A stretch of 64,000 bases of DNA from Phaeodactylibacter luteus. Lineage in GTDB: Bacteria > Bacteroidota > Bacteroidia > Chitinophagales > Saprospiraceae. Each line of letters opens with the position of its first letter. The stretch's first letter is position 1. This document shows, piece by piece, positions 26,160-34,793 of this stretch. The notes under the pieces are model-generated. The model saw nothing but the letters and a program-made list of their open reading frames with translations, did not search any database and was not told the origin of the DNA. The DNA is taken from assembly GCF_007993045.1 (NCBI RefSeq), contig NZ_VOOR01000019.1, forward strand, positions 1 through 64,000. The letters are read 5' to 3'. The translations under genes were made by a program, and so were the position numbers.

Positions 26160-29100
26160 TTAGAAGTCAAAGATGGCACCCACATAAATCCGCCGTGGAA
26201 GGCTGAAGAAGTCGGGGTTCAGCATCCGCCACTGATAGGAAGCCAGGAAAGATTGCAGGCTACGCTGTGAAGCCGCAATACTTTCTTGCTGCCCCTGTCC
26301 AAATGCAGAAGCCAGGTAGCCGTCGTCGTCCGGAGAACCTGTGGCCGAATAAACGTTGATAACGTTGCGGCGGTCAAGCAGGTTCGACACCCGGCAGTAA
26401 ACGTTCAGGCCCAGGTTGTTGCCAATATTGAAGTTCTTGTCCACCCGGAGGTTCAGGACAAAGTTCCAAGGCTGACGCGCACCATTGATAGAGCCGACTA
26501 CACCTGCACCGCCAAACTCAAGCGGCTGCAGTGTTTTGGTGTAGGGGCGGCCAGATACCGCAGTCGCCTGCAAGTTCAAGCCAGCATTTGCAAAAATGTC
26601 TGCCCCAAACAGGCGAGGCCCGTTGTAGCGCTTGCCAGAGCCATAGCGGTAGTCCATCACAGCTACAATACGGTGGCGCTCGTCAAAGTTCAGCGGGAAC
26701 AGTGTACGCAGTACACCGCGGTTGGCAACATTCCGCTGAGAGGTAGCATCAGAGCCTGTGCCATCAGCAAACTGAAGGGTATAGTTTACATTGAGCGACA
26801 GGTTGCCTGTACGGCGCAGATCGTATGCAAAAGAAAACCCTTTTACGGTACCGAAGTCCAGGTTGTCAAAGGTCGTATAACGGCCAATAACAGGGACGGG
26901 GAAGAAAGTACGCAGCTGTATCATATCGCGCATCTCCTTATAGTAAGCTGCAATCTTCAATGCTGAAGAGTTGGACAGCTTCTGCTGGAAACCTACCTCA
27001 TAGTCGATTGTGCGCTCAGGGCGCAGGTTCGGGTTGTTCTTGTCCAGGTTAGACCGGTCAAAGAAGTAGAAGTAGTCAAGTGGAGAAGCGATAGCGTTGG
27101 AAGGCGGACGCTGTACGAGGATGTCGTAGTGCGCAAAGAAGTTGGCCTCATCCGAAATTGGGAAGGAGAAAGCCAAACGAGGCATCACGTTCACCTGTAC
27201 CTCATAGTCTTCGAAAGATGCATCCGGATTGAAGTCCTCCTTCTTGATGTAGTCGATGTCCTCACGGGCACGCTCATTGGCATAAACCGGATTGATCACA
27301 CCGCCCTGGAAAATCAGAGAGGGGTTGTTCACCGGGTTGCCATTTGGCAAGAAGAACTGATCGCCATTCCGGTAAGCCTGAACCAGATCGCCGTTCTCGT
27401 TCGCATAGACTTTGTAGTCTTCGCCAATATTGCCCGGGCGCTCGCCTCCAAACTGTGCGTGGAAGTCGTCTGCACCTATGATCTCATATAGGGAGTAGTT
27501 ATCCTTCAGTACGCTTGTGTTCGCATCGTAGCGGTCAACACGCACGCCCAAACGGAAGATGATATCCTTGAAGGTAAACTTGTCCTGAATATAAGCCGCA
27601 CCGTAGATAGGACGGAAAGGCGCTACCGGGAAGGTGCGCAGCCCCGTCTGAGGGTCACGTGCAGTGAAGAAATCATCAAATGTACCATTGTAAACATTGC
27701 CGAGGTAGTCGTATCCATAGTAGTTGAGGATAGGGCTGCCACTGACAACGAAGTCGTTCAATTCTCGTGCAGAGAACATATCGAGGCTCAGCTGATCCGG
27801 AGACAGCTGATCTATATTCACAAAGTCTTTCAGCCCATCGCCGGTAACCTGACGGAGGCGCTCGTAAAACTGCGCTTCCGGGCCCGGTGAAATGACCACA
27901 TCGTGGATAGCACCCTGGAATTGCTCGCCCGTAAATGGGTTGATGATAGGCGCTCCTGTCTCTGCGTCAAATACTGGCACCACCTGCAGCGTATCGCTGA
28001 TAGGGCGGGAATCGTCGCCAAATGGGATACCCTGAATGTGGCTGTTCGCCAACTGACGGGCAAGCAGCCAAAGGGCACGTGGGTTGATGGAATAAGAACG
28101 GTTGATCCGCTCCTCGTACCATACGCCCATCTGAATGTTGTGGCGGCCTTTATCTGAGCCACCTGGCACCAGGTCGAAAGAAGTACGCGCCTGGAAAGTG
28201 TAAGTGTCGTTCTCTGTCTTGCGGTTGAGGTTGTATACCGTGCCCACGTTGGTGTGGTAGCCCCAAGAGCTGGAGAACACAGAGTTGGTCACACCGTTGA
28301 AAGCGTTGAAACCCTGAATGGTAGCAGGCAGGTCAAAACCGTCGCCTTCGCGGAATACATTATTGTAATTCGCCAAGATTGGGTTGACGTTCTCGTCCGG
28401 CGTATAGTTGGTCAGCACCTGCAGATAATCCGTGTGGATGGCCACTAAGCCTACCGACGTATCAGGGAGGATTTCCCAAGTTGGGCGCCATTCCTGCTCA
28501 AAGTTGCCCACGTAGCCATAGTTGAAGAGGTTGTCACCGTGGCGGGGGTCTTCCAGGTCATAGATGTTCTTTTCATAACCAAACTGCAGCGTATACGAAG
28601 CATTTTGGATTAAAGAGCCGCTGCCTTCCTCTCCGCTATTGCCGCCAAGGCGGTGGCGAAAACGGAAATTGCCCCGGTAGTTCTGCTCAAAAGCAGTAGG
28701 GTTGCCCACCGTGTTCATCAGCTGCCAGTTGCCTGGAGTGAATTGGTTGGACTGATCATAGAACTGCCCCGTCAGGGTTACGTCGATAGCATCGCTGAGG
28801 CGGGCATCGAGCTTAGCCGTCAGGTCGTAGCGGCGGTAGTTCTCTTCAGGGTTGAAATCCAGCACATCCACATCATCGTTGGTCAGGAAGTCTGCTGCGA
28901 TGAACTGATTGCCCCCGATTTCGATAACCGGATTAGCTTGCAGCTCGGCCAGCTTCTCCTCTTTAACCCGGAAGACAGCCGTAGCGGGAGGGTCATCGTC
29001 GAGCTGATCGGTGATACGGCCAGCCAAACGGAAGCCCAAGATTGATTCCCCCTTGGTGCCATCTTCATTGCGGCGCTTGATCAGCGGGCCGGAAAGGTTG

Positions 29101-29846
29101 AAACCTACAAGGCTTTGGTTGTATGGGCCGGTGAAATTGGTCGTTTCCACTTCCACACCACCGGAAAAAGAATTGGATGGCCCCTTTGTGGTGATAGAGA
29201 TGATACCGCCCGTTACGTCACCATATTGCGCTTCAATACCGCCGGTGATGACTTGCAGCTGCTCAATCTCTGATTCCGGGATCAGGTTGCCCCGTACCCG
29301 GATGCCATCAATATAGTAATCGGTTGCATTACTACGAGAACCCCGCACCGCGATCGCACTGCCCTCATCCGCACTGGCCAGGCCTGCTGTGGTTGCTGCG
29401 AGGGCGTTGATATTACGCGTAGGCAGGTTTTTAATTTGATCGCTCGTGATAGTTGCCCCCTGAGTGGTGTTGTCCTGTTCTACAAGAGGGACCTTGTAGT
29501 CGGTTACAATCACCTCTTCAAGGTTGACCGCGTCAGAGGTCATGGTGACATCAAGGCGGTTGGCTTTACCGGCGAAGACTTGTACACCTTCGACCCGTTG
29601 TTTGTTGTAGCCAACATAGCTGACTTCAACAGCGTAAGTGCCGGGATCGAGCTCATTGAAGGCATAGTTGCCGTCAAAGTCGGTCTCAGCACCTGTAATC
29701 AGCACTCCGTTGCGGAAGAGCGCCACCGAACCGAAAATAATCGGCTCTCCGGTGTCGTCCGCTACCTTGCCCTGAAGCGAAGTCTGCCCGATGGCGACTA
29801 CTGCAGAGCACAGGAATGCGAATAACAAGAGTAAATTACGTACCAT
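26160..29846 (-). CDS. TonB-dependent receptor with carboxypeptidase-like regulatory domain
   Basis: 1228-residue outer-membrane transporter. Order: signal peptide (MVRNLLLLFAFLCSAVVAIG), carboxypeptidase-like regulatory domain (about 23-108; GKVADDTGEPIIFGSVALF ... FDGNYAFNELDPGTYAVEVSY), TonB-box-like link EEVIVTDYKVPLVEQ, plug domain (about 125-235; IKNLPTRNINALAATTAGL ... IAVRGSRSNATDYYIDGIRV ... GGIEAQYGDVTGGIISITTKG), then a large beta-barrel to a terminal phenylalanine (YVGAIFDF). This SusC/CirA-like design imports large substrates with TonB energy. It is first in an operon with a T9SS cargo protein and a PorV-like protein; no SusD-type lipoprotein is encoded next to it. The start is the first ATG, which begins the signal peptide. 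Confidence 0.94.
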   Translation of the reverse strand: MVRNLLLLFAFLCSAVVAIGQTSLQGKVADDTGEPIIFGSVALFRNGVLITGAETDFDGNYAFNELDPGTYAVEVSYVGYNKQRVEGVQVFAGKANRLDVTMTSDAVNLEEVIVTDYKVPLVEQDNTTQGATITSDQIKNLPTRNINALAATTAGLASADEGSAIAVRGSRSNATDYYIDGIRVRGNLIPESEIEQLQVITGGIEAQYGDVTGGIISITTKGPSNSFSGGVEVETTNFTGPYNQSLVGFNLSGPLIKRRNEDGTKGESILGFRLAGRITDQLDDDPPATAVFRVKEEKLAELQANPVIEIGGNQFIAADFLTNDDVDVLDFNPEENYRRYDLTAKLDARLSDAIDVTLTGQFYDQSNQFTPGNWQLMNTVGNPTAFEQNYRGNFRFRHRLGGNSGEEGSGSLIQNASYTLQFGYEKNIYDLEDPRHGDNLFNYGYVGNFEQEWRPTWEILPDTSVGLVAIHTDYLQVLTNYTPDENVNPILANYNNVFREGDGFDLPATIQGFNAFNGVTNSVFSSSWGYHTNVGTVYNLNRKTENDTYTFQARTSFDLVPGGSDKGRHNIQMGVWYEERINRSYSINPRALWLLARQLANSHIQGIPFGDDSRPISDTLQVVPVFDAETGAPIINPFTGEQFQGAIHDVVISPGPEAQFYERLRQVTGDGLKDFVNIDQLSPDQLSLDMFSARELNDFVVSGSPILNYYGYDYLGNVYNGTFDDFFTARDPQTGLRTFPVAPFRPIYGAAYIQDKFTFKDIIFRLGVRVDRYDANTSVLKDNYSLYEIIGADDFHAQFGGERPGNIGEDYKVYANENGDLVQAYRNGDQFFLPNGNPVNNPSLIFQGGVINPVYANERAREDIDYIKKEDFNPDASFEDYEVQVNVMPRLAFSFPISDEANFFAHYDILVQRPPSNAIASPLDYFYFFDRSNLDKNNPNLRPERTIDYEVGFQQKLSNSSALKIAAYYKEMRDMIQLRTFFPVPVIGRYTTFDNLDFGTVKGFSFAYDLRRTGNLSLNVNYTLQFADGTGSDATSQRNVANRGVLRTLFPLNFDERHRIVAVMDYRYGSGKRYNGPRLFGADIFANAGLNLQATAVSGRPYTKTLQPLEFGGAGVVGSINGARQPWNFVLNLRVDKNFNIGNNLGLNVYCRVSNLLDRRNVINVYSATGSPDDDGYLASAFGQGQQESIAASQRSLQSFLASYQWRMLNPDFFSLPRRIYVGAIFDF

Positions 29847-30523
29847 AAATTTCCTGTTTTAAAATTTCGACAAACCAATGGTTTCCTAAACAAGTGTAAA
29901 AATTGACTTACCCGGTGAGAGATGGTGTTGGCTGTACAAACGGACCTTTTCCCGGTTAAGCTATTTCATTATTAGCCGCTGGCATTTAAGGGTGCAAAAT
30001 GAGCAGAATGGCCCCTGATGACTCCCCTTGCGTTTCAAAAGTAGCGTTTTCTAAAGCCCTAGCACCATCATTTATCTATAAAAGTCAGGTTTCTGATTGC
30101 GCCAACCCCACGCTGTAAAGCTGCGGTGCAGCTCATCCGCCGGGGCTTAAGCCCCTGAGCTCTTGAAGCTAAAGTGGGGTTTTGGGGGTTGGAAAACGCA
30201 ATTCAGGTGGACAACGCAGTGGGCAAATATAACGCTTCCCTTTCAAATGCCAAGTATGATGTTGCTGTCGCTCTGCCGACATCCGTTCTGATGGGTATTA
30301 GCAGACAAATACCAAAAAAAATTAAGCCTCTGCCGGCAGCTCGGGCTTCCCTGCCCCAACGCGGCTGCCCGGAAAGCCGCTCGATAGACGGCATGCCCGG
30401 GCCCATGTGCAGGAAGCAGCCATTCTTACTCTACAATGATCCCCAACGCATCAAGTCCATTAAAAAGCAATGGAGCTGCTTTCCCCTTTCGGCTGGAGCT
30501 TAGTACATTTACCGGAAAAAAGA
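29847..30523. other. 677-bp intergenic region between divergent units
   Basis: Holds the control region of the TonB receptor operon. A TACACTTG box on the minus strand near 29895 is a 7-of-8 match to TAnnTTTG, without a well-spaced -33 element. It also contains the quasi-palindrome listed separately at 30096-30202. No gene is supported. Confidence 0.5.
30096..30202. repeat. 107-bp quasi-palindromic element
   Basis: Imperfect inverted repeat centred on the perfect palindrome GGGGCTTAAGCCCC (30142-30155). The outer arms are ATTGCGCCAACCCC on the left and GGGGTTGGaaaaCGCAAT on the right, with CCCAC...TAAAGCT pairing AGCTAAAGTGGG inside. It could be a small palindromic repeat element or a strong RNA hairpin. 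No second copy was seen in the window. Confidence 0.45.
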
Positions 30524-31225
30524 ATGGCCCGATACCTGCCCCCACTGTTGATCGCCCTACTCGCCCTCTCAGCCAGCAGCTGCCTTTCCGACGGCCCTAA
30601 CGCTACCGTCCAGCCTGGGCCTCAGCTTTTTGCAGAGCTCTTCATCCGGTACATAGAGCCACAAGGGCAGCTGAAAGCCACCGCATCCTTCCTTAAAGGC
30701 GACAGCCTCGCCACCGCACAGCCCACCGGGCTGCAAGGCGGGCTCCGGCTACAAGGCCAGCTTATGCCGCCCCGCTACCTGCCCAATAATGTGGTGCGGT
30801 ATCAGCGCATCGCCAAACAGCCCTACGATACCACCTATACCTTTTCTTTCGCCGGGCTGTCCGGAGCGCCGCTGTCCGTCCCCCTTCAAATGCCCACTCC
30901 AGGGAGCTTCCGTATCAAAGAGGGCAAAGCCAGCCTAACAGATGGCTTCACGCTTCAGGTAGACAACGGGCAGCTCAGTGAGCAAGAGAGCCTGGTCCTG
31001 CTTTTCAGCGATGCACAAAGCAGGGCCTCTAGCATTACCCTCACAGGGCCCTTGAACAAAAACGAGTTCGCCATTGCCGGGGCCCGCTTGCACCGGCTCA
31101 GCCCCGGGGCCCACACCCTATACCTCGTCCGCAAAAAACGGGCCCTCACACGAGCCAAAGGGCTTACCGTAGCCGCTGACCTCGAGTTCTATACCCAGAC
31201 GATCCCTTTAGAAGTAGTAGAATAG
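30524..31225 (+). CDS. Predicted lipoprotein of unknown function
   Basis: 233-residue protein starting MARYLPPLLIALLALSASSC, a lipoprotein signal with the likely lipidated cysteine near residue 20. The rest is beta-rich with no motif that I recognise; phrases such as GSFRIKEGKASLTDGFTLQVDNG suggest an immunoglobulin-like fold (inference). I place the start at 30524, where the signal peptide begins, rather than at 30470. It is 145 bp upstream of carB on the same strand, but carB has its own promoter. Confidence 0.72.
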   Translation: MARYLPPLLIALLALSASSCLSDGPNATVQPGPQLFAELFIRYIEPQGQLKATASFLKGDSLATAQPTGLQGGLRLQGQLMPPRYLPNNVVRYQRIAKQPYDTTYTFSFAGLSGAPLSVPLQMPTPGSFRIKEGKASLTDGFTLQVDNGQLSEQESLVLLFSDAQSRASSITLTGPLNKNEFAIAGARLHRLSPGAHTLYLVRKKRALTRAKGLTVAADLEFYTQTIPLEVVE

Positions 31226-31266
31226 CACAAAAAGGGAGACGCCTCCTCAAATTTCCTATCCCTGCC

Positions 31267-31299
31267 TTGGGGTTAGCCGCCCGAACTGTTTTATCTTTG
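31267..31299 (+). promoter_or_regulatory. Promoter of carB
   Basis: TATCTTTG at 31292-31299 is an exact match to the Bacteroidota -7 consensus TAnnTTTG. A TTG at 31267-31269 lies 22 bp upstream as a possible -33 element. The carB ATG is 71 bp further on, giving a 5' leader of roughly 65 nt. Confidence 0.6.
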
Positions 31300-31370
31300 C
31301 GTGCAATTTGTAATTGCCCGGAGCCCGGCAACTTCCTGCCCATCACCCCGCTCCGGAAAAATCAAGCAAA

Positions 31371-34190
31371 ATGCCGAAAGATCAGTCTATCAAATCCGTC
31401 CTCATCCTGGGCAGCGGCCCAATTGTCATTGGGCAAGCTTGCGAGTTCGACTATTCAGGCTCGCAGGCCTCTCGTTCGCTAAGGGAAGAAGGGATAGAAG
31501 TCACCCTCATCAACGATAACCCGGCTACCATCATGACCGACCCGGTTACCGCTGACCACGTCTATCTGCTGCCCCTGACGACCGAGAGCATCATTCAGGT
31601 ACTTGAGGAAAAGCAGATTGATGCAGTCCTCCCTACCATGGGCGGCCAAACGGCATTGAACTTGGCTATAGAGGCCGATGAACAAGGCATTTGGGAAAAA
31701 TACAACACCCGCCTCATCGGCGTCGATATTGCTGCCATAGAACTCACCGAAAACCGGGAGGCTTTCCGCAAGCACATGATCGATATCGGGCTCAGCGTAG
31801 CCCCTTCCAAAATCGCCAACTCCTTCCTCGAAGGGAAAGACGCTGCTCAGCACATCGGCTTCCCCCTCGTTATCCGGCCCTCCTATACCCTGGGCGGAAC
31901 CGGCGGCGGCTTCGTGCACAAACCTGAAGACTTTGACCCTGCACTGCGCCGAGGCCTGAGCATGTCCCCTACCCACGAAGTACTCGTCGAAAAAGCGGTC
32001 TTGGGCTGGAAGGAGTTCGAGCTCGAGCTCCTGCGCGATGCCAACGACAACGTCGTTATCATCTGTACGGTCGAAAACCTCGACCCCATGGGCATACATA
32101 CCGGCGACAGCATCACCGTTGCCCCTGCTATGACCCTCTCTGATACTGCTTATCAACGGATGCGGGACGAAGCCATTCAAGCCATGCGCTCCCTGGGCAA
32201 CTTCTCTGGCGGATGCAACATCCAATTCTCCCTCAACCCGGAAACAGAAGAGCTGATCGTCATCGAAATCAACCCCCGTGTCAGCCGCTCTTCTGCCTTG
32301 GCTAGCAAAGCTACCGGCTACCCCATCGCCAAAATTGCGGCCAAACTGGCCATCGGCTATACCCTCGATGAGCTCAAAAACCAGATCACACAAAATACTT
32401 CTGCGTACTTTGAGCCTACCCTCGATTATGTCATCGTCAAAATGCCGCGCTGGAACTTCGATAAGTTCCAAGGCTCCGACCACGAGCTCGGCCTGCAGAT
32501 GAAATCCGTGGGGGAAGTCATGGGCATAGGGCGCACCTTCCTCGAAGCGCTGCAGAAAGCCTGCCAGTCCCTCGAGAACAACCGCATGGGCTTGGGCGCC
32601 GATATGAAAGAGTGGATCAAAACCACTGACATCCTCGAGCGGCTCGAAAAAGCCAGCGAAGACCGTATCTTCCGCCTCAAAGACGCTCTCCGCCTCGGTG
32701 TACCAGAAAAAACCATCCAAAAGCTCACCCGCATTGACCCCTGGTTCATCAAACAGATCAAGCAGCTGGTCAAAATGGAACAGCAGCTCATGCGGTACAA
32801 CGTAGCCGAAGATATCCCCGCCGACTTCATGCGCGAGCTCAAAACCGTAGGCTACTCCGATGCACAGATCGCATGGGTCATGCGCATCCAAGAGGAAGAA
32901 GTGGCTACCTACCGGAAAAAGCTCAACATCCGCCGTACCTATAAAATGGTCGATACCTGTGCCGCAGAGTTCGAAGCGCAAACCCCTTATTTCTATTCTA
33001 CCTTCGACCAGGAAAACGAGAGCATCCCCTCTGAAGGCAAGAAAAAAGTCATCGTCTTGGGGTCGGGCCCCAACCGCATCGGCCAGGGCATTGAGTTTGA
33101 CTACTGCTGCGTGCATGGGCTCCTGGCCATCAAAGAGGCCGGATACGAAGCCATCATGATCAACTGCAACCCCGAAACGGTTTCTACCGATTTTGACATG
33201 GCTGACAAACTCTACTTCGAGCCCGTCTTCTGGGAGCACCTCGAAGAAATCATGGAGCTGGAAAAGCCTGAAGGGGTCATCGTTCAGCTCGGCGGGCAAA
33301 CTGCCCTCAAAATGGCAGAGACCCTACACGCCAAAGGCTACAAGATCATCGGCACCAGTTTCCCGAATATGGACTTGGCCGAAGACCGGGGCGCTTTTTC
33401 CGACCTGCTCAAAGAGCTGGGAATCCCCTACCCCGAATACGGCGTGGCCAACGACGCTGACGAAGCCCTCCAAATCGCCAAACGGACCGGCTACCCGGCC
33501 CTCGTCCGCCCATCTTATGTCCTCGGCGGACAGCGTATGCGCATTGTCATCAACGACGAAGAGCTCGAAAAGCATGTCCTCAGCATCTTCAAACACTTGC
33601 CCGACAACCGCGTGCTCATCGACCACTTCCTAGACCGAGCCAAGGAAGCCGAAATTGATGCCATCTGCGACGGGGACGAAGTCCACATCATGGGCATCAT
33701 GGAGCACATCGAGCCCGCTGGCATACATTCCGGCGACAGCTCCGCTGTGCTGCCTACCTACAGCCTCTCCGTTGAGGCCATCAACAAAATGGTAGAATAC
33801 GCGGAAAAACTGGCCAAAGCGCTTGACATTCGAGGGCTCATCAACATTCAGTTCGCCATCAAAGACGATCAGGTGTACGTCATTGAGGCCAACCCACGGG
33901 CATCCCGCACCACCCCATTCATCGCCAAAGCTTATCAGGTGCCTTACCTGAAAATTGCTACCAAAATCATGCTCGGCACGCACAAACTGAAAGACTTTGA
34001 CATCAAGCCCCGCCCCAGCGGGTACGCCATCAAAGTGCCGGTCTTCTCCTTCAATAAATTCCCGAACGTGGACAAGAACCTCGGGCCAGAAATGAAATCT
34101 ACCGGTGAAGCCATCCGGTTCATCAAAGACCTTTCTGACCCCTTCTTCCGCGAACTCGACAAACAGCGCTATATGTACCTCACCCGCTAG
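31371..34190 (+). CDS. carB: Carbamoyl-phosphate synthase large subunit, short form without allosteric domain
   Basis: Makes carbamoyl phosphate from bicarbonate, ammonia and two ATP for pyrimidine and arginine synthesis. Both homologous halves are complete: the first starts SVLILGSGPIVIGQACEFDY with ATP-grasp motifs PSYTLGGTGGGFVH and VIEINPRVSRSSALASKATGY, the second starts VIVLGSGPNRIGQGIEFDYC with PSYVLGGQRMRIV and VIEANPRASRTTPFIAKA. At 939 residues it is about 130 shorter than the E. coli enzyme (1073). It ends just after GPEMKSTGEAIRFIKDL, where the C-terminal MGS-like allosteric domain would begin. Start: the ATG at 31371, not the TTG at 31314. carA is not nearby. Confidence 0.95.
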   Translation: MPKDQSIKSVLILGSGPIVIGQACEFDYSGSQASRSLREEGIEVTLINDNPATIMTDPVTADHVYLLPLTTESIIQVLEEKQIDAVLPTMGGQTALNLAIEADEQGIWEKYNTRLIGVDIAAIELTENREAFRKHMIDIGLSVAPSKIANSFLEGKDAAQHIGFPLVIRPSYTLGGTGGGFVHKPEDFDPALRRGLSMSPTHEVLVEKAVLGWKEFELELLRDANDNVVIICTVENLDPMGIHTGDSITVAPAMTLSDTAYQRMRDEAIQAMRSLGNFSGGCNIQFSLNPETEELIVIEINPRVSRSSALASKATGYPIAKIAAKLAIGYTLDELKNQITQNTSAYFEPTLDYVIVKMPRWNFDKFQGSDHELGLQMKSVGEVMGIGRTFLEALQKACQSLENNRMGLGADMKEWIKTTDILERLEKASEDRIFRLKDALRLGVPEKTIQKLTRIDPWFIKQIKQLVKMEQQLMRYNVAEDIPADFMRELKTVGYSDAQIAWVMRIQEEEVATYRKKLNIRRTYKMVDTCAAEFEAQTPYFYSTFDQENESIPSEGKKKVIVLGSGPNRIGQGIEFDYCCVHGLLAIKEAGYEAIMINCNPETVSTDFDMADKLYFEPVFWEHLEEIMELEKPEGVIVQLGGQTALKMAETLHAKGYKIIGTSFPNMDLAEDRGAFSDLLKELGIPYPEYGVANDADEALQIAKRTGYPALVRPSYVLGGQRMRIVINDEELEKHVLSIFKHLPDNRVLIDHFLDRAKEAEIDAICDGDEVHIMGIMEHIEPAGIHSGDSSAVLPTYSLSVEAINKMVEYAEKLAKALDIRGLINIQFAIKDDQVYVIEANPRASRTTPFIAKAYQVPYLKIATKIMLGTHKLKDFDIKPRPSGYAIKVPVFSFNKFPNVDKNLGPEMKSTGEAIRFIKDLSDPFFRELDKQRYMYLTR

Positions 34191-34219
34191 GGGGAGTACA
34201 GGTAGCCAGCCAATAGCCA

Positions 34220-34257
34220 AGCCCGCTCAGCGCCCCTGCTGCAGCGGGCTTACTTTT
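34220..34257 (+). terminator. Terminator of carB
   Basis: AGCCCGCT at 34220-34227 pairs with AGCGGGCT at 34243-34250, followed by TACTTTTT. It lies 30 bp after the carB stop. Confidence 0.65.
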
Positions 34258-34347
34258 TGGGCCGCCCCGCTCTGCCAGCGGGGCCGCTACGTTGCGCTGC
34301 TCGCTACCGCTCGGCCCCGCCCCAACAGCGGGGCTGGCCTGCAGGCC
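34256..34347 (-). repeat. Diverged copy D of the GC-rich interspersed element
   Basis: Contains GCTCGCTACCGCTCGGCCCC, a diverged form of the family core, in minus orientation with GC-rich flanks. No terminal repeats are recognisable. It lies next to the insertion site of copy E, so the site has been used more than once. Confidence 0.55.
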
Positions 34348-34373
34348 ACAGCTCCACATCGCTCAGGCGCCAG

Positions 34374-34772
34374 GGGGGTGCACCAAAATGTCGCGGGCGT
34401 TTAGACGGTGTTGGGATTTCACCCTTTGGGCTGCATTTGCCAAATTTCATCCTGCACTTCGTTGCTCTTCAGTCGCTTAGCTCAGGCTATTGGATTCAAG
34501 AATGGGGCCCTTTTGTCCCATTCTTGAATATATCGCGTCTTGTTCAGCATGAAATTTGACTACATTCGCTCCAAAAGCGAATTCCCAACACAGTCTTAAG
34601 CTTTTCGGGCTTTAGCCTGGCATTGGCCTAGCGCTGCGAAGGGGTTGCAAGCCCGACAGGGCCGAGCGGATAGCGAGCCCCGGAGCATAGCGGCACCTGC
34701 CCTCATGGCAGGGGCAGGCCCCCCATCCTTTCAGCAGGGGCAAGCCCAAAAACAACAACCTGGTTTGCGCCC
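34374..34772 (+). repeat. Copy E of the GC-rich interspersed element, with target duplication and a nested insertion
   Basis: Complete copy in plus orientation between the convergent ends of carB and the dehydrogenase gene. Terminal repeats: GGGGGTGCACCA at 34374-34385 and TGGTTTGCGCCC at 34761-34772. They are flanked by an exact 8-bp direct repeat, GGCGCCAG, at 34366-34373 and 34773-34780, as left by transposition. The short-form core CCGAGCGGATAGCGAGCCCC is present. Its left arm is split by a 192-bp second element at 34404-34595. Without that insertion the copy would be about 204 bp. No coding capacity. Confidence 0.9.
34404..34595. mobile_element. 192-bp MITE-like element inserted inside copy E
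   Basis: Inverted ends GACGGTGTTGGGATTT (left) and AATTCCCAACACAGTC (right) are flanked by a TTA duplication at 34401-34403 and 34596-34598. Removing it with one TTA restores GCGTTTAAGCTTTTCGGG, exactly the sequence of copy G. Inside are a perfect 13-bp inverted repeat (34494-34506 with 34517-34529) and a 10-bp one (34441-34450 with 34549-34558). It has no reading frame for a transposase. The TTA duplication and end sequence are reminiscent of IS5-superfamily elements (inference). Confidence 0.85.
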
Positions 34773-34793
34773 GGCGCCAGGCATTGCCCAGGC

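Noticed and set aside
31479-33299. 606-codon open frame on the minus strand inside carB
   Set aside because: It is fully antisense to an intact, motif-rich carB. Its protein has no recognisable motif, and long antisense frames are expected from the strong third-position bias of this gene.
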